A program made the position numbers and the translations under genes. The notes below the pieces were generated by a model, which made no database searches, was not told where the DNA came from, and was given only the letters and a program-made list of their open reading frames with translations. 64,000 bases of DNA from AC-32 sp963788215. GTDB taxonomy: Bacteria; Actinomycetota; Thermoleophilia; Gaiellales; Gaiellaceae. Shown in pieces: positions 16,168-25,391 of this stretch. The first letter of the stretch is position 1, and every line of letters begins with the position of its first letter. The stretch covers positions 744,001 to 808,000 of the forward strand of contig CAWBFX010000010.1 of the NCBI GenBank assembly GCA_963788215.1. Direction: 5' to 3'.

Positions 16168-19050
16168 ATGACCGACCGCCGACTTCTCGCAGCCGCTTTC
16201 GCCGCAATCGCCATGCTCACCGCAGGGCCTGCTCGCGGCGCGATCAACCCTCCGACCCAGACGGCGCCCGCCAACGGCGCGACGCTCGAATTCCTGCCGG
16301 CCTTCGCGTGGACGCCCGTCGCCGACGCCGCCAAGTACGAGTTCCAGATCTCCGCTGACGCGGGGATGAACTCCGGCGTCCTCGGCGGCGGCAAGGACGA
16401 CTTCTTCACCAAGAACACCCGCGGCACGCTCTCCCAGACCGTGCCGAACGGCACCTACTACTGGCGCGTCCGCTCGGTCGCCGTCAACGGCGCCATCTCC
16501 GGCTGGAGCCCTGTTCGCACGTTCACGAAGCTCTGGGATCTCCAGCCCGCCAAGCAGACGCCTGGTGACGGCGAGGCCCTGACCTTCCCGTCCAACCCCG
16601 TGGTGCTGCGCTGGTCGGGGATCGCGGGCGCGGCCGAGTACCTCGTCCCGGTCGCGACCGACGCGTCGCTCGCGTCGATCGTCTTCCACTACGACAACCA
16701 GGACGACCCGAACGGGCCGCCGAACGTCGCCGCCACCTCGGCGGCGATCGCCGCCCCGCTCGCCCCCGGGATGTACTACTGGGGCGTGACGCCGGTCGAC
16801 GCCGAGGGCAACCGCGGCGTCCCGACCCCCGTCACCACCTTCAACTGGGTCTGGCCGTCGGTGACCACGCCGACCGTCACCGACCTCGATGCGGCGGCCG
16901 AGGTCTACGACCCGAAGTTCTCCTGGGACCCGATTCCAGGCGCCGCGCGCTACGAGGTCGAGGTCAACCCCTCCGCGGACTTCGCGATCGGATCGAAGGT
17001 CTGCTGCGACGGGACGACCATCGCGACCTCGCTCTCGCCGACGAAGGTCTTCAAGAACGACACGTACCACTGGCGCGTGCGCGCGATCGACCCTGACGGC
17101 CACGCAGGCATGTGGAACGTCGGCCAGGTCTTCCAGAAGACGTTCGACAACGTCCCGCCCGTCACGGCGCCCAGCGTCAAGAACCTGCACATGCGGGACA
17201 ACCAGGACGACCCCGGCGTCGACCAGGACAACGGGACCCCGGGCTACCAGACGCATGCCCCCGTCATCGTCTGGGACCAGGTCCACGGCGCCTCGAGCTA
17301 CGAGGTCGACGTGGCGCCGTACGAGCTGGGCAACTGCAACTGGAGCGCTCCGTCGAACGACCACCACTGGGACGTCTTCACCGCGGTGAACGCCTGGACG
17401 CCGCTCGGCGACGGGTGGAACTTCGTCCAGCCGTACCCCGACGCGATGTCGGTCGCCAACGAGTTCATCAACCTCGCCGCCGGCACCTACTGCGCCCGTG
17501 TCCACGCGCGCACCGACCGCGACACGGCCAATCACGACGTCTACGGCGACTGGACGTACCTCGACGACGGAACCGGCCGCGGCACCGCCTTCGAGTTCAC
17601 CGGCTACCCGCCGACCCAGTCCCCGGGCTGCCTGGGGTACCCCTGCACGAACGACTACCTGACGCCCGTTCGCGGCACGAACCTGACGAGCACGCCGTAC
17701 TTCACCTGGAACCAGATCAACGGCGCCTTGAGCTACTTCGTGATCGTCTCGCGCGACGCGAACTTCACCTCGATCGTCGACTACGGCTTCACGCACGTGC
17801 CCGCCTACGCGCCGCGCACGTCGGTGGCCACGCGCGCGTACAGCGACGAGTCCACGTCCTACTACTGGGCCGTGCTGCCGTCGCCGAACTACGACGGCAA
17901 CAACGCGGTCGGGAACCCGCTGCTCTCGCACGCGGGCGACTTCCAGAAGCAGTCGGTGCCGCCGAGCCTCCTCTATCCGGCCGGCGGGCAGGTCTTCCCA
18001 GACCAGCCGACCTTCCGCTGGACGCCCTGCGACGGCGCGCGCCGCTACCGGCTCCAGGTCTCCGGCGACCCGACCTTCAGCAACCTGCTCGACGACGTCT
18101 TCGTCGACTCGACCTCGTACTCGAGCAACACGACGTATCCGGCGAACACCGTTCTCTACTGGCGGGTGCGCGCCGACGACGAGAACCTGAACGGGCTGAC
18201 CTGGTCGCCGACAGGGACCTTCCAGAAGACGCTGGTCGCGCCTGTGCCGAGCACGTCGAACCCGCCGTCGGGCGACATGCTGCCGGTCTGGTCGTGGTCC
18301 CCCGTGCAGGGTGCGTCCGCGTACGACGTCGTCATCTACCAGCCGAACGGTCAGTCGAAGAACGCGACGGTTCGCTCGCCGGTCATCTCGTTCATCAAGA
18401 TGACCGGGACCGGCGTCTGGCACTGGCAGGTGCGCGCCGAGTTCCCGAAGTCCGGCTCCGGGTCGACTCCAGGGCCGTACTCCCCGATGCAGACCTTCAC
18501 GCGAACGATCTCGCAGCCGTCGAACGCGCGCACGGATGCCACCGCCGACCACGTCCTCCTCGCCTGGGATCCGAAGATCGGGATCAAGCAGTACAAGGTG
18601 CAGATCAGCTCGACCCCGGACTTCAGCCAGACCGTCGAGTCGGTCACGACCGACAACACGAGCTACGCGCCGACGATGACCCAGTTCGGCTACAACGCCG
18701 GCGGGACGCTCTACTGGCGCGTCGCCGGAGTCGACGAGGACCGCAACCAGGGCGACTGGGCGCCCGCGCAGGTGATTCGCCTGCTGCCGCGCCTGAAGCT
18801 GAGCGTGATCGGCATCGCCAAGCGCGGACACATGAGCCGCATTCGGGCGACTGTGCTCGACGGCCACAGCAAGCGCCTGTACCACGTGGTCGTGCGCGTC
18901 AGCGGCGGCGGCGTCAAGGCGCGAAACGTGAAGACGAACAAGATGGGCATCGCGACGTTCAAGCTCAAGCCGCGCAAGCGCGGGACGCTCACCTTCCGCG
19001 CGACGAAGTCCGGGTTCCAGGCCGCCTACGGGACGCTCAAGATCAAATGA
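16168..19050 (+). CDS. large secreted protein with fibronectin-III-like repeats
   Basis: A 960-residue protein from ATG 16168. Residues 1-25 are a signal peptide (LLAAAFAAIAMLTAGPARG). About eight modules of 85-110 residues follow, each ending in an aromatic-Trp-x-Val strand (YYWRVR, YYWGVT, TYHWRVR, YYWAVL, LYWRVR, WHWQVR, LYWRV), which is the hallmark of beta-sandwich FN3-like folds. Cysteine pairs occur in a few. The last 85 residues, after LKLSVIGIAKRG, look like a separate Ig or carboxypeptidase-regulatory-like domain. No catalytic motif and no LPxTG or C-terminal anchor is seen. Adhesion or a surface scaffold is inferred. It overlaps the next tiny gene by four bases. Confidence 0.75.
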   Translation: MTDRRLLAAAFAAIAMLTAGPARGAINPPTQTAPANGATLEFLPAFAWTPVADAAKYEFQISADAGMNSGVLGGGKDDFFTKNTRGTLSQTVPNGTYYWRVRSVAVNGAISGWSPVRTFTKLWDLQPAKQTPGDGEALTFPSNPVVLRWSGIAGAAEYLVPVATDASLASIVFHYDNQDDPNGPPNVAATSAAIAAPLAPGMYYWGVTPVDAEGNRGVPTPVTTFNWVWPSVTTPTVTDLDAAAEVYDPKFSWDPIPGAARYEVEVNPSADFAIGSKVCCDGTTIATSLSPTKVFKNDTYHWRVRAIDPDGHAGMWNVGQVFQKTFDNVPPVTAPSVKNLHMRDNQDDPGVDQDNGTPGYQTHAPVIVWDQVHGASSYEVDVAPYELGNCNWSAPSNDHHWDVFTAVNAWTPLGDGWNFVQPYPDAMSVANEFINLAAGTYCARVHARTDRDTANHDVYGDWTYLDDGTGRGTAFEFTGYPPTQSPGCLGYPCTNDYLTPVRGTNLTSTPYFTWNQINGALSYFVIVSRDANFTSIVDYGFTHVPAYAPRTSVATRAYSDESTSYYWAVLPSPNYDGNNAVGNPLLSHAGDFQKQSVPPSLLYPAGGQVFPDQPTFRWTPCDGARRYRLQVSGDPTFSNLLDDVFVDSTSYSSNTTYPANTVLYWRVRADDENLNGLTWSPTGTFQKTLVAPVPSTSNPPSGDMLPVWSWSPVQGASAYDVVIYQPNGQSKNATVRSPVISFIKMTGTGVWHWQVRAEFPKSGSGSTPGPYSPMQTFTRTISQPSNARTDATADHVLLAWDPKIGIKQYKVQISSTPDFSQTVESVTTDNTSYAPTMTQFGYNAGGTLYWRVAGVDEDRNQGDWAPAQVIRLLPRLKLSVIGIAKRGHMSRIRATVLDGHSKRLYHVVVRVSGGGVKARNVKTNKMGIATFKLKPRKRGTLTFRATKSGFQAAYGTLKIK

Positions 19051-19187
19051 GCGACCGCCGCGCCGAGAAGGACCAGCGGGACAAGCCCCAGTCGGTGCGG
19101 ATCCAGAAGAGCGAGCTGCGCCCGTTCTGGCGCGTGTTCGAGTACCGCCGCCCCATGCCGGTGCGGCGGCCGCGCTTCACCATCTAG
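19047..19187 (+). CDS. 46-residue basic protein coupled to the FN3 protein
   Basis: ATG 19047 lies in the ATGA overlap with the large surface-protein gene. The product is 46 residues, highly charged (nine Arg in the last 23), and ends MPVRRPRFTI. It has no signal peptide or membrane segment. I recognise no family. The overlap and absence of a second promoter suggest co-translation with the secreted protein, but the small size keeps confidence moderate. Confidence 0.5.
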   Translation: MSDRRAEKDQRDKPQSVRIQKSELRPFWRVFEYRRPMPVRRPRFTI

Positions 19188-19190
19188 CCG

Positions 19191-20081
19191 CTAGAGCGGC
19201 CCGTTGAAGGTGTTGCACGCGGCGGGCTTGCCCGTTCGGTAGCCAACCGTGAACCACTTCTGGCGCTGGGCGGAGGAGCCGTGAGTCCAGGTCTCCGGGT
19301 TCACCTGGCCCTGCGTCTCGGATTGGATGCGGTCGTCGCCGACGGCGGCGGCCGCGTCGAGCGCGTCGGCGATGTCGGCCTGCGTCAAGCCGACGATGTA
19401 GCCGGTCTGGCTCGCGTGCTGGGCCCAGACTCCGGCGAAGCAATCGGCCTGGAGCTCGGTACGCACCGACCGGCCCTGGGCGCCTGTCTGGCCCGACCCG
19501 GAGCCCAGGGTGCCGAGCAGGTCCTGGACGTGATGGCCGTACTCGTGGGCGAGCACGTATGCCTGGGCGAAGGGCCCGCCGTGGGCTCCGAACTGTGTTC
19601 GCAGCTCGTCGAAGAAGCCGAGGTCGATGTAGACGTGCTTGTCGACAGGGCAGTAGAACGGCCCGACGTCGGTGCTCGCAGGCCCGCACCCTGTGTCCGT
19701 CGAACCGGTGAAGAAGACCGTCTTGGCGGGCTCGTACGCCCGGCCGTCGGCTCGGAAACGGCCGGTCCAGTACGCCTGGACGCTGTTGATGTCGGCGACG
19801 ATGCGGCAGTCCTCGCGCGACTGCGCCTGGCCGCCGGACCTACAGCTCTGTGCGGCCGGCGTCTGCGAGACCGTCGACCCGTCGAGGTTCTGGAGCGGCC
19901 CCGAGATCCCGCCCGCGCTTCCGGCGAGGGCGCTCACAAGCAGGTAGATGACGAGCCCGACGATCCCCAGCCCGCCGCCGCCGACCGTCAGCCCACCGCC
20001 GGGCAGGCCGAGCATCGGCCCTTGTCCGCGCCGGTCTTCGACCTGCGATGGGTCAAGCGTTGCGTTTCTGCGGTAGCGCAT
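19191..20081 (-). CDS. neutral zinc metallopeptidase (YpfJ family), membrane-anchored
   Basis: A 296-residue protein from ATG 20081. Residues about 32-52 are hydrophobic (LTVGGGGLGIVGLVIYLLVS) and make a single signal anchor. The rest faces outward and matches the YpfJ/putative zinc metallopeptidase family: FYCPVDKHVYIDLGFFDEL, then the zinc motif HEYGHH (about residue 179-184), then ELQADCFAG and a late WFTVGYRTG. The physiological substrate of the family is unknown. It faces the DUF4235-like gene across about 80 bases. Confidence 0.85.
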   Translation of the reverse strand: MRYRRNATLDPSQVEDRRGQGPMLGLPGGGLTVGGGGLGIVGLVIYLLVSALAGSAGGISGPLQNLDGSTVSQTPAAQSCRSGGQAQSREDCRIVADINSVQAYWTGRFRADGRAYEPAKTVFFTGSTDTGCGPASTDVGPFYCPVDKHVYIDLGFFDELRTQFGAHGGPFAQAYVLAHEYGHHVQDLLGTLGSGSGQTGAQGRSVRTELQADCFAGVWAQHASQTGYIVGLTQADIADALDAAAAVGDDRIQSETQGQVNPETWTHGSSAQRQKWFTVGYRTGKPAACNTFNGPL

Positions 20082-20161
20082 AGGGTTCGCGTTTGCCGAC
20101 TGGCCGCACGCGGAACCCCATCACTGTCTCCGGCACCCGCTTCGGCCAAACAGGAGGAGTT

Positions 20162-20440
20162 GTGAGCGACAGACGCGATGCGGTCGCAGAGGATCTACGG
20201 AACCTCGCTGCCGACCTGAAGAGCCTGCTGGATTCCGCCACGACGGACCCGAAGGAACGGCAGCGCAAGGAGCGCCGCTGGACCGCGCTCTACGGCGCGC
20301 TCGGCATCGTCACCTCGCTGGCCGCCCGGCAGGTCGCGACCAAGGTGTGGCGGATCCTGACCGGAGAGCACCCGCCGGTGAAGACGCCGCCTGGGACCTC
20401 CCAAGCTAGGCGTCGAGAAACGACCGCAGCGCCTCGTTGA
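20162..20440 (+). CDS. DUF4235-like membrane-associated protein
   Basis: A 92-residue protein from GTG 20162 behind CAGGAGGAG. The N-terminal half is a charged helix; the middle (ALYGALGIVTSLAARQVATK) is hydrophobic, followed by VWRILTGEHPP. That last block is characteristic of DUF4235 small actinobacterial proteins. Function is unknown. The stop overlaps the convergent hydrolase gene by 35 bases. Confidence 0.6.
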   Translation: MSDRRDAVAEDLRNLAADLKSLLDSATTDPKERQRKERRWTALYGALGIVTSLAARQVATKVWRILTGEHPPVKTPPGTSQARRRETTAAPR

Positions 20441-21086
20441 ACGCGTCGGGCGCGTCGAGGTTCGCGACGTGGCCCGCGCCGGCGACCACTTCGAACTTCG
20501 CGCCCGGAATCTGAGCGGCGAGCTTGCGGGAGAGCCGCTTGTTCGCCCAGTCGTCCGCGCCGACGAGCACGAGGGCGGGCATCGTCGCGCGCTCGAGCCC
20601 GGCGCGGACGTCGAAGCGGCGGCCTGCGTGGAAGAGGTGCCGGATCGCCCGTCCGTCGAGCTCCGCCGTCTCCGCCCTCGCCGCCTCGCGGTGCGCCTCG
20701 GGAATCCCCGCGACGAGCTGTCCGCGGAGAACTCCGGCCGGCATCAGCCGGGTGGCGCTGCCCAGCGCGAGCTGCAGCATCGTGTGCAAGCGCGGCAAAG
20801 AGGCGAACCCGGCGGATAGGGCCAGCCGCCGGATGCGCTCGGGCTCCTCGACGGCCGCACGCAGAGCGACCAGCGCGCCGAGGGAGAGGCCGCAGAGGTC
20901 GACCTCGCTCCCGGGCGCCACGTCTCCGAGTACGCGCTTCGCTTCCGCCCCGAAGTCGAAGCCGGCATCGAGCCGGAGCGCAGGCGCGACCACCGTGCGC
21001 GAAGCGCTGAAGGCGTCGACCTGTGGCTGCCAGCCGCTCGGTCCGGTGCCGAGACCGTGCAGCAGGACGAGCGGAGGCGGGCTCAC
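20406..21086 (-). CDS. alpha/beta hydrolase
   Basis: A 226-residue hydrolase. GTG 21086 overlaps the stop of the upstream transglycosylase gene (GTGA). It opens with PLVLLHGLGTGPSGW, the oxyanion-hole HG motif. The nucleophile elbow is GLSLGA (Ser about residue 86), and a late GAGHVANLDAP supplies the catalytic His. LVLVGADDW carries the probable acid residue. Size and order match small esterases or haloperoxidase-like hydrolases. The substrate cannot be inferred. Confidence 0.8.
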   Translation of the reverse strand: MSPPPLVLLHGLGTGPSGWQPQVDAFSASRTVVAPALRLDAGFDFGAEAKRVLGDVAPGSEVDLCGLSLGALVALRAAVEEPERIRRLALSAGFASLPRLHTMLQLALGSATRLMPAGVLRGQLVAGIPEAHREAARAETAELDGRAIRHLFHAGRRFDVRAGLERATMPALVLVGADDWANKRLSRKLAAQIPGAKFEVVAGAGHVANLDAPDAFNEALRSFLDA

Positions 21087-21895
21087 CGCGGGCCGGTGAG
21101 CCGCACGAGCCCCTGCGGCGTGCGGACGAAGACCTGGCGGCTGTAGAGGACGTAGAAGGCGCGCGAGTCCGACCGGATCAGGCTCGCGTAGCGGAGCACC
21201 GCGTCGACGTAGAACCGGGACGGGTTGTAGTGGTAGAGCGCGCGCGGATAGTTGCGGGGCGCGCCGTTCGCGTGCAGGTAGTTCGCCGCGCCGAGGATCG
21301 CGTCGTGCGGGTCGTGGACGTTCCCGCCGAGCCCGTACACGCGCCACGTCGACGGAATGAACTGCATCGGCCCCTGCGCGCCCGCCGTGCTCGCGTTGCG
21401 GAGCTTGTTGAACGCCGACTCGACGAAGTTGACCGCGGCGAGCACGTTCCAGGCCACGCCGAACCGCCGCTGAGCTGCGCCGTAGTAGCCGCGGAGGCTC
21501 GCAGCGGGCTCGGCGGGGCCTGTCCGGAAAGCACTGCGCGGTCGAGGCGTCGAGAGCCGCCTGAGCTCCCGGCGGGCGGCCAGCTCACTTCGCAGCGGCC
21601 GCGCCTCCTCCGACGGAACCCGCGCGAGCACCTCGCGCGAGAGCGTGCGCTTCTCGGTAAGCAGGATCACGATCCGCTGCTCGTAGAGCGCATACAGCGT
21701 GACGTCGTCCGAGGGCCGTCGTGCGCCGCTCGCGCGCCAGGAATCGACACTCTCGTCGAGCGAGCGCGTCGTCTGCTCGAGCCGCGCGGCGAGCCTGGCA
21801 GGGTCCCGCGGAATCGGCGCCCCGGGCGGAGGCGGCCCCGTGAGGAGCGCGAGAACGACGAAGAAGACCCCCACGCGCAGGCAGTCTAGAGACAT
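21083..21895 (-). CDS. secreted lytic transglycosylase (SLT domain)
   Basis: A 270-residue protein from ATG 21895; a TTG at 21919 is less likely. The N-terminus is a signal segment (VGVFFVVLALLTG). A charged helical region (about 35-115) precedes the SLT domain: FVESAFN with the catalytic Glu, then GAQGPMQFIPSTW and AANYLHANGAPRNY. Such enzymes cleave the MurNAc-GlcNAc bond of peptidoglycan. The gene is divergent from an M23 endopeptidase gene, and its stop overlaps the hydrolase start. Confidence 0.84.
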   Translation of the reverse strand: MSLDCLRVGVFFVVLALLTGPPPPGAPIPRDPARLAARLEQTTRSLDESVDSWRASGARRPSDDVTLYALYEQRIVILLTEKRTLSREVLARVPSEEARPLRSELAARRELRRLSTPRPRSAFRTGPAEPAASLRGYYGAAQRRFGVAWNVLAAVNFVESAFNKLRNASTAGAQGPMQFIPSTWRVYGLGGNVHDPHDAILGAANYLHANGAPRNYPRALYHYNPSRFYVDAVLRYASLIRSDSRAFYVLYSRQVFVRTPQGLVRLTGPR

Positions 21896-21951
21896 CGCCG
21901 ATTCTCGAAAGACCTGCAAATCGGAGATTCGCTGCTACTCTGCGCGGCGCC

Positions 21952-22386
21952 GTGCTCGCCCTGCTCCTCGCACTTGCGCTTTCGCGCGCGCCTCTTCCCG
22001 CTGCCCCGCAAACGCCCGACTGGTCGTCGTGGCCGGCGCAGGGATCGATCACGACGCCGTTCGGAGGTGGCCATCCGGGGATCGACATCGGCATCTTGCG
22101 CACGCGCGCGGTCACGGCAGCTCAACCGGGAATCGTCGTCAGGGTCGGCCGGCCTCTGGGCTTCGAGGGGTACGGGAACGTGGTCGAGACCAACGACGGC
22201 CACGGCTACACGAGCCTCTACGCGCACCTCGCCGGCTGGCGCGTGCGCCTCGGCGAGAGGGTCTGGCCGGGAGAGCGCCTCGGGACTGCGGGCTGCACCG
22301 GCTGGTGCACCGGCACGCACCTTCACTTCGAGATGCGCCACCGTGGCCGGCCGGTCGATCCGCTTAAGTTCCGGCTAGGTCGATGA
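21952..22386 (+). CDS. secreted M23 family peptidase (LytM-like)
   Basis: A 144-residue protein from GTG 21952, with TACTCT at 21936-21941 as a probable -10 and almost no leader. A short signal peptide (LALLLALALSRAPLPAAP) leads into a compact M23 domain: GGGHPGIDIG with the first zinc His/Asp pair, SLYAHL, and GTHLHFEMR with the HxH pair. M23 enzymes cut peptide cross-links of peptidoglycan. The protein is nearly a bare catalytic domain. Its stop overlaps the next ATG, so it is coupled to the Ig/lysozyme-like gene. Confidence 0.83.
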   Translation: MLALLLALALSRAPLPAAPQTPDWSSWPAQGSITTPFGGGHPGIDIGILRTRAVTAAQPGIVVRVGRPLGFEGYGNVVETNDGHGYTSLYAHLAGWRVRLGERVWPGERLGTAGCTGWCTGTHLHFEMRHRGRPVDPLKFRLGR

Positions 22387-23513
22387 AGCGAACAGGCTCG
22401 ATCATCGGCGCGCTCCTCCTGGCGGCCGTCCTCTTCGCCGGGGCTTCGCTCGCTGGGCGGCTACGGGCTCCTCAGAACCGCGCGGCGCCGAAGATCGCCG
22501 GAACCGCTCTCCAGGGGAAGACGCTCACGGCGCGCCGCGGCCGCTGGTCGAACCGGCCGACCGCGTTTCGCTACGCGTGGCAGTCCTGCAGCCGGGCCGG
22601 CAAGTCGTGCGTGAAGATCCGCGGCGCGAGGCACGTGACGTACCCGCTCGGAGCCCGCGACGTGGGACACCGCTTGCGTGTCGTCGTGACGGCGTCCAAC
22701 CGCGTCGGGCACCGATCGGCCCGCTCGAAGCCCTCCGGGGTCATCACCGTCCAGGGGCCCCCGGTGCCGCCGCCTCCGCCCGGCTACTTCGGCACCGATC
22801 CGTCGCGGAACTGTGTCGATCGCGCCGAGGCGAGCTGCGCTGTCGCGAACCTGTTCCCCCGCGCCGCGGCGACCTGCGCCACCAAGATCATCCACACCAC
22901 CTGGGAACCGCGTCACGACAACGACGCGTCGAACCACACGGTCGGCGACGGCTCGTACGTCTGGGGGCCGGCGATGACCGATCCCTACTGGTCCGCCTGG
23001 GCCGGGAGGGTGCCGCTCGTCCAGGGCCAGTTCACCGGCACGACCACGGAGATGTTCTCCTGGGCCGGCTGCCGGTGGGGCATCGACGAAGACCTGATGC
23101 GCGCGGTCGCCGTGATCGAGTCGACCTGGCACCAGTCCACCTGGGGCGACCGCTGCGGCGGCGGCGACCCGACGATCGGCTCGTTCAGCGTCATCCAGAT
23201 CAAGAACAAGAACTGCGACGGCTCGCTTCTCTGGGGCGGGATGCCGGACATCCAGCGGTCGACGGCCCTCGCGGTCGACCTCTACGCGGCCAGGCTGCGC
23301 GCGTGCTTCAACGGAGATTTCTACGAACCGGGCGGCTCGTGGCTCTACAACGGCCAGACGGTCAGGCAGATCGCCGCCGCGCACGGCTGGCCGTACGTCC
23401 TCTGGGGCTGCGTGGGCTCCTGGTACTCGGGCAGCTGGTACGACTCGGGCGCCGTGAACTACATCCACAACGTCCAGCTCGCCCTCGCCCAGCGCACCTG
23501 GCTGGGTTACTGA
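22383..23513 (+). CDS. secreted Ig-like and lysozyme-like protein
   Basis: A 376-residue protein from ATG 22383. Residues 1-24 form a signal peptide. Residues about 35-122 are an Ig-like module seen in many actinobacterial surface proteins (WSNRPTAFRYAWQSC, then DVGHRLRVVVTASNRVG). A proline linker (PPVPPPPPGY) follows. The C-terminal region contains AVAVIESTWHQSTWGDRC, with a Glu placed like a transglycosylase acid, and many Trp and Cys. A peptidoglycan-cleaving or -binding role is inferred from this and from the M23 neighbour. The exact family was not identified. Confidence 0.65.
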   Translation: MKRTGSIIGALLLAAVLFAGASLAGRLRAPQNRAAPKIAGTALQGKTLTARRGRWSNRPTAFRYAWQSCSRAGKSCVKIRGARHVTYPLGARDVGHRLRVVVTASNRVGHRSARSKPSGVITVQGPPVPPPPPGYFGTDPSRNCVDRAEASCAVANLFPRAAATCATKIIHTTWEPRHDNDASNHTVGDGSYVWGPAMTDPYWSAWAGRVPLVQGQFTGTTTEMFSWAGCRWGIDEDLMRAVAVIESTWHQSTWGDRCGGGDPTIGSFSVIQIKNKNCDGSLLWGGMPDIQRSTALAVDLYAARLRACFNGDFYEPGGSWLYNGQTVRQIAAAHGWPYVLWGCVGSWYSGSWYDSGAVNYIHNVQLALAQRTWLGY

Positions 23514-23541
23514 GCCCGAAGCCGCACCGCGTTACTGCCCG

Positions 23542-23570
23542 TTGACGGCCTGTCGCGCGGGTGGTTACAT
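23542..23570 (+). promoter_or_regulatory. sigma-70-like promoter of the heme peroxidase gene
   Basis: TTGACG at 23542-23547 and TTACAT at 23565-23570 are separated by 17 bases. ATG 23616 follows with GAGGAGC as its ribosome site, so the leader would be about 40 bases. Confidence 0.55.
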
Positions 23571-23615
23571 CGGCGGGCCGCAGTTAACTCAGAAGGCCCG
23601 AGAGGAGCAAGCCGC

Positions 23616-25391
23616 ATGTTCCGTTGGGCAGGTTCGCTGTACGACGCAAGCGCCGAGAGGATCGACCGGCGCATTGGCTGGGACAAGCTGCCCCTGCCGC
23701 TCGCGCTGCCCGTCCTGATCGGCCTCCGCAGCACGCTGCGGAAGAAGAACCTCTACGACACCGGACGCGGCCCGCTCGACAAGCCCGACGTCGACGATCA
23801 TCCGCGCTATCTGACCGCGCGCACGCTCGACGGGACCTTCAACAACCTCGACGACCCGCTCATGGGCAGCCTCGGGAGCCGCTTCGGGCGCAACGTTCCG
23901 CTCGAGCACACGCTTCGCGAGAAGGATCCCCTCGACCCAAACCCGCGCGTCGTCAGCCGCGAGCTCCTGACGCGAAAGGAATTCATCCCCGCAACGACGC
24001 TGAACCTGCTCGCCGGCGCCTGGATCCAGTTCGAGGTCCACGACTGGTTCAGCCACGGGAAGAACGAGTCGGAGAACCCCTGGGTGGTGCCGCTCGCCGA
24101 CGACGACCCGTGGCCCGAGAATCCGATGCGGATCGAGCGTACGCGCCGAGACCCCAGCGCGAGCCCCGACGGTGCGCCGACGTTCGTCACCGACGACACG
24201 CACTGGTGGGACGGCTCGCAGGTCTACGGCCGCGAGCCGGCGTTCGCCGATGCGCTGCGCACCGGAGAGCACGGCAAGCTCAAGCTCGACGACCACGGTC
24301 TCGTGCCGGAGGAGATCGAGGCGCAGGTCGACCTCACCGGGGTCGCCGGCAACTTCTGGGTCGGGCTCGCCCTGCTGCACTCGCTGTTCATGCGGGAGCA
24401 CAACGCGGTCTGCGACCACCTGCACGAGACCCATCCCGAGCTCTCCGACGACGACCTCTACGACAAGGCGCGCCTCGTCGTCGCCGCGCTGATGGCGAAG
24501 ATCCACACGGTCGACTGGACGCCCGCGATCATCGCGCACCCCACGACGGTCAAGGCGCTGCGCACGAACTGGTGGGGCCTCGAAGGCGAACGGCTCGACA
24601 AGCTGATCGGCAGGCACACGTCGAACGAGGTCATCCGGGGAATCCCCGGGTCGCCGACCGCGCTGCACGGCGTGCCGTACGCGCTGACCGAGGAGTTCGT
24701 CTGCGTCTACCGGATGCACCCCCTGATCCCCGACGAGTTCACCTTCCGCTCGATCGCCGACGATGCCGTGCTGGGGGAGCGCACGTTCCCGGAGCTCGGC
24801 GTCACGCACGTGCGCGAGCGGCTGACGGAGATGTCGATGGCCGACGCGCTGTACTCGTTCGGCAGGTCGCATCCCGGCGCGATCACGCTCCACAACTACC
24901 CGCGCTTCCTGCAGCACTTCGACAAGGCCGACGGGACGCTGGTCGATCTCGCCTCGATCGACGTCGTCCGGGTGCGCGAACGCGGCGTGCCGCGCTACAA
25001 CGAGTTCCGCAGGCTGCTGCACCTGAAGGCGTACGACACGTTCGAGGAGATGGCCGACACGCCCGAGCACGCCGAGGACCTGCGGCGTGTCTACAGCGAT
25101 CCGGAGCAGGTCGACACGATGATCGGCATGTACGCGGAGCGAAAGCCGAAGGGCTTCGGCTTCAGCGACACGGCGTTCCGCATCTTCATCCTGATGGCGT
25201 CGCGGCGGCTCGAGGCCGACCGCTTCTTCACGCGCGACTACCGACCGGAGGTTTATACGAAGGAGGGGATCGACTGGGTCGAGAGCAACTCGATGCGGTC
25301 GCTCCTCCTGCGCCATTTCCCCGAGCTCGAGCCGGCGCTCGAGGGTGTCGACAACCCGTTCGCGCCGTGGGCGCAGACGGGCGCGTCGTGA
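23616..25391 (+). CDS. animal-type heme peroxidase / fatty-acid alpha-dioxygenase-like protein
   Basis: A 591-residue protein of the animal heme peroxidase superfamily. HDWFSHG near residue 143 carries the likely distal His; LLHSLFMREHNAVCDHL near 252-268 and ARLVVAALMAKIHTVDWTP near 285-305 are typical of the subgroup that includes alpha-dioxygenases and linoleate diol synthases. No signal peptide is evident. Family members attach oxygen to fatty acids or use peroxides. Its stop overlaps the metallo-beta-lactamase-fold gene, so the partner may process its product. Confidence 0.78.
   Translation: MFRWAGSLYDASAERIDRRIGWDKLPLPLALPVLIGLRSTLRKKNLYDTGRGPLDKPDVDDHPRYLTARTLDGTFNNLDDPLMGSLGSRFGRNVPLEHTLREKDPLDPNPRVVSRELLTRKEFIPATTLNLLAGAWIQFEVHDWFSHGKNESENPWVVPLADDDPWPENPMRIERTRRDPSASPDGAPTFVTDDTHWWDGSQVYGREPAFADALRTGEHGKLKLDDHGLVPEEIEAQVDLTGVAGNFWVGLALLHSLFMREHNAVCDHLHETHPELSDDDLYDKARLVVAALMAKIHTVDWTPAIIAHPTTVKALRTNWWGLEGERLDKLIGRHTSNEVIRGIPGSPTALHGVPYALTEEFVCVYRMHPLIPDEFTFRSIADDAVLGERTFPELGVTHVRERLTEMSMADALYSFGRSHPGAITLHNYPRFLQHFDKADGTLVDLASIDVVRVRERGVPRYNEFRRLLHLKAYDTFEEMADTPEHAEDLRRVYSDPEQVDTMIGMYAERKPKGFGFSDTAFRIFILMASRRLEADRFFTRDYRPEVYTKEGIDWVESNSMRSLLLRHFPELEPALEGVDNPFAPWAQTGAS

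Noticed and set aside
15883..18885. 1000-codon minus-strand open frame
   Set aside because: It lies opposite the FN3-like surface protein and the end of the oxidoreductase gene. High GC at third positions makes such antisense frames open; no domain is visible.
16168..19050. FN3 protein as an enzyme (glycoside hydrolase)
   Set aside because: Only beta-sandwich modules were seen; no catalytic motif in any part.
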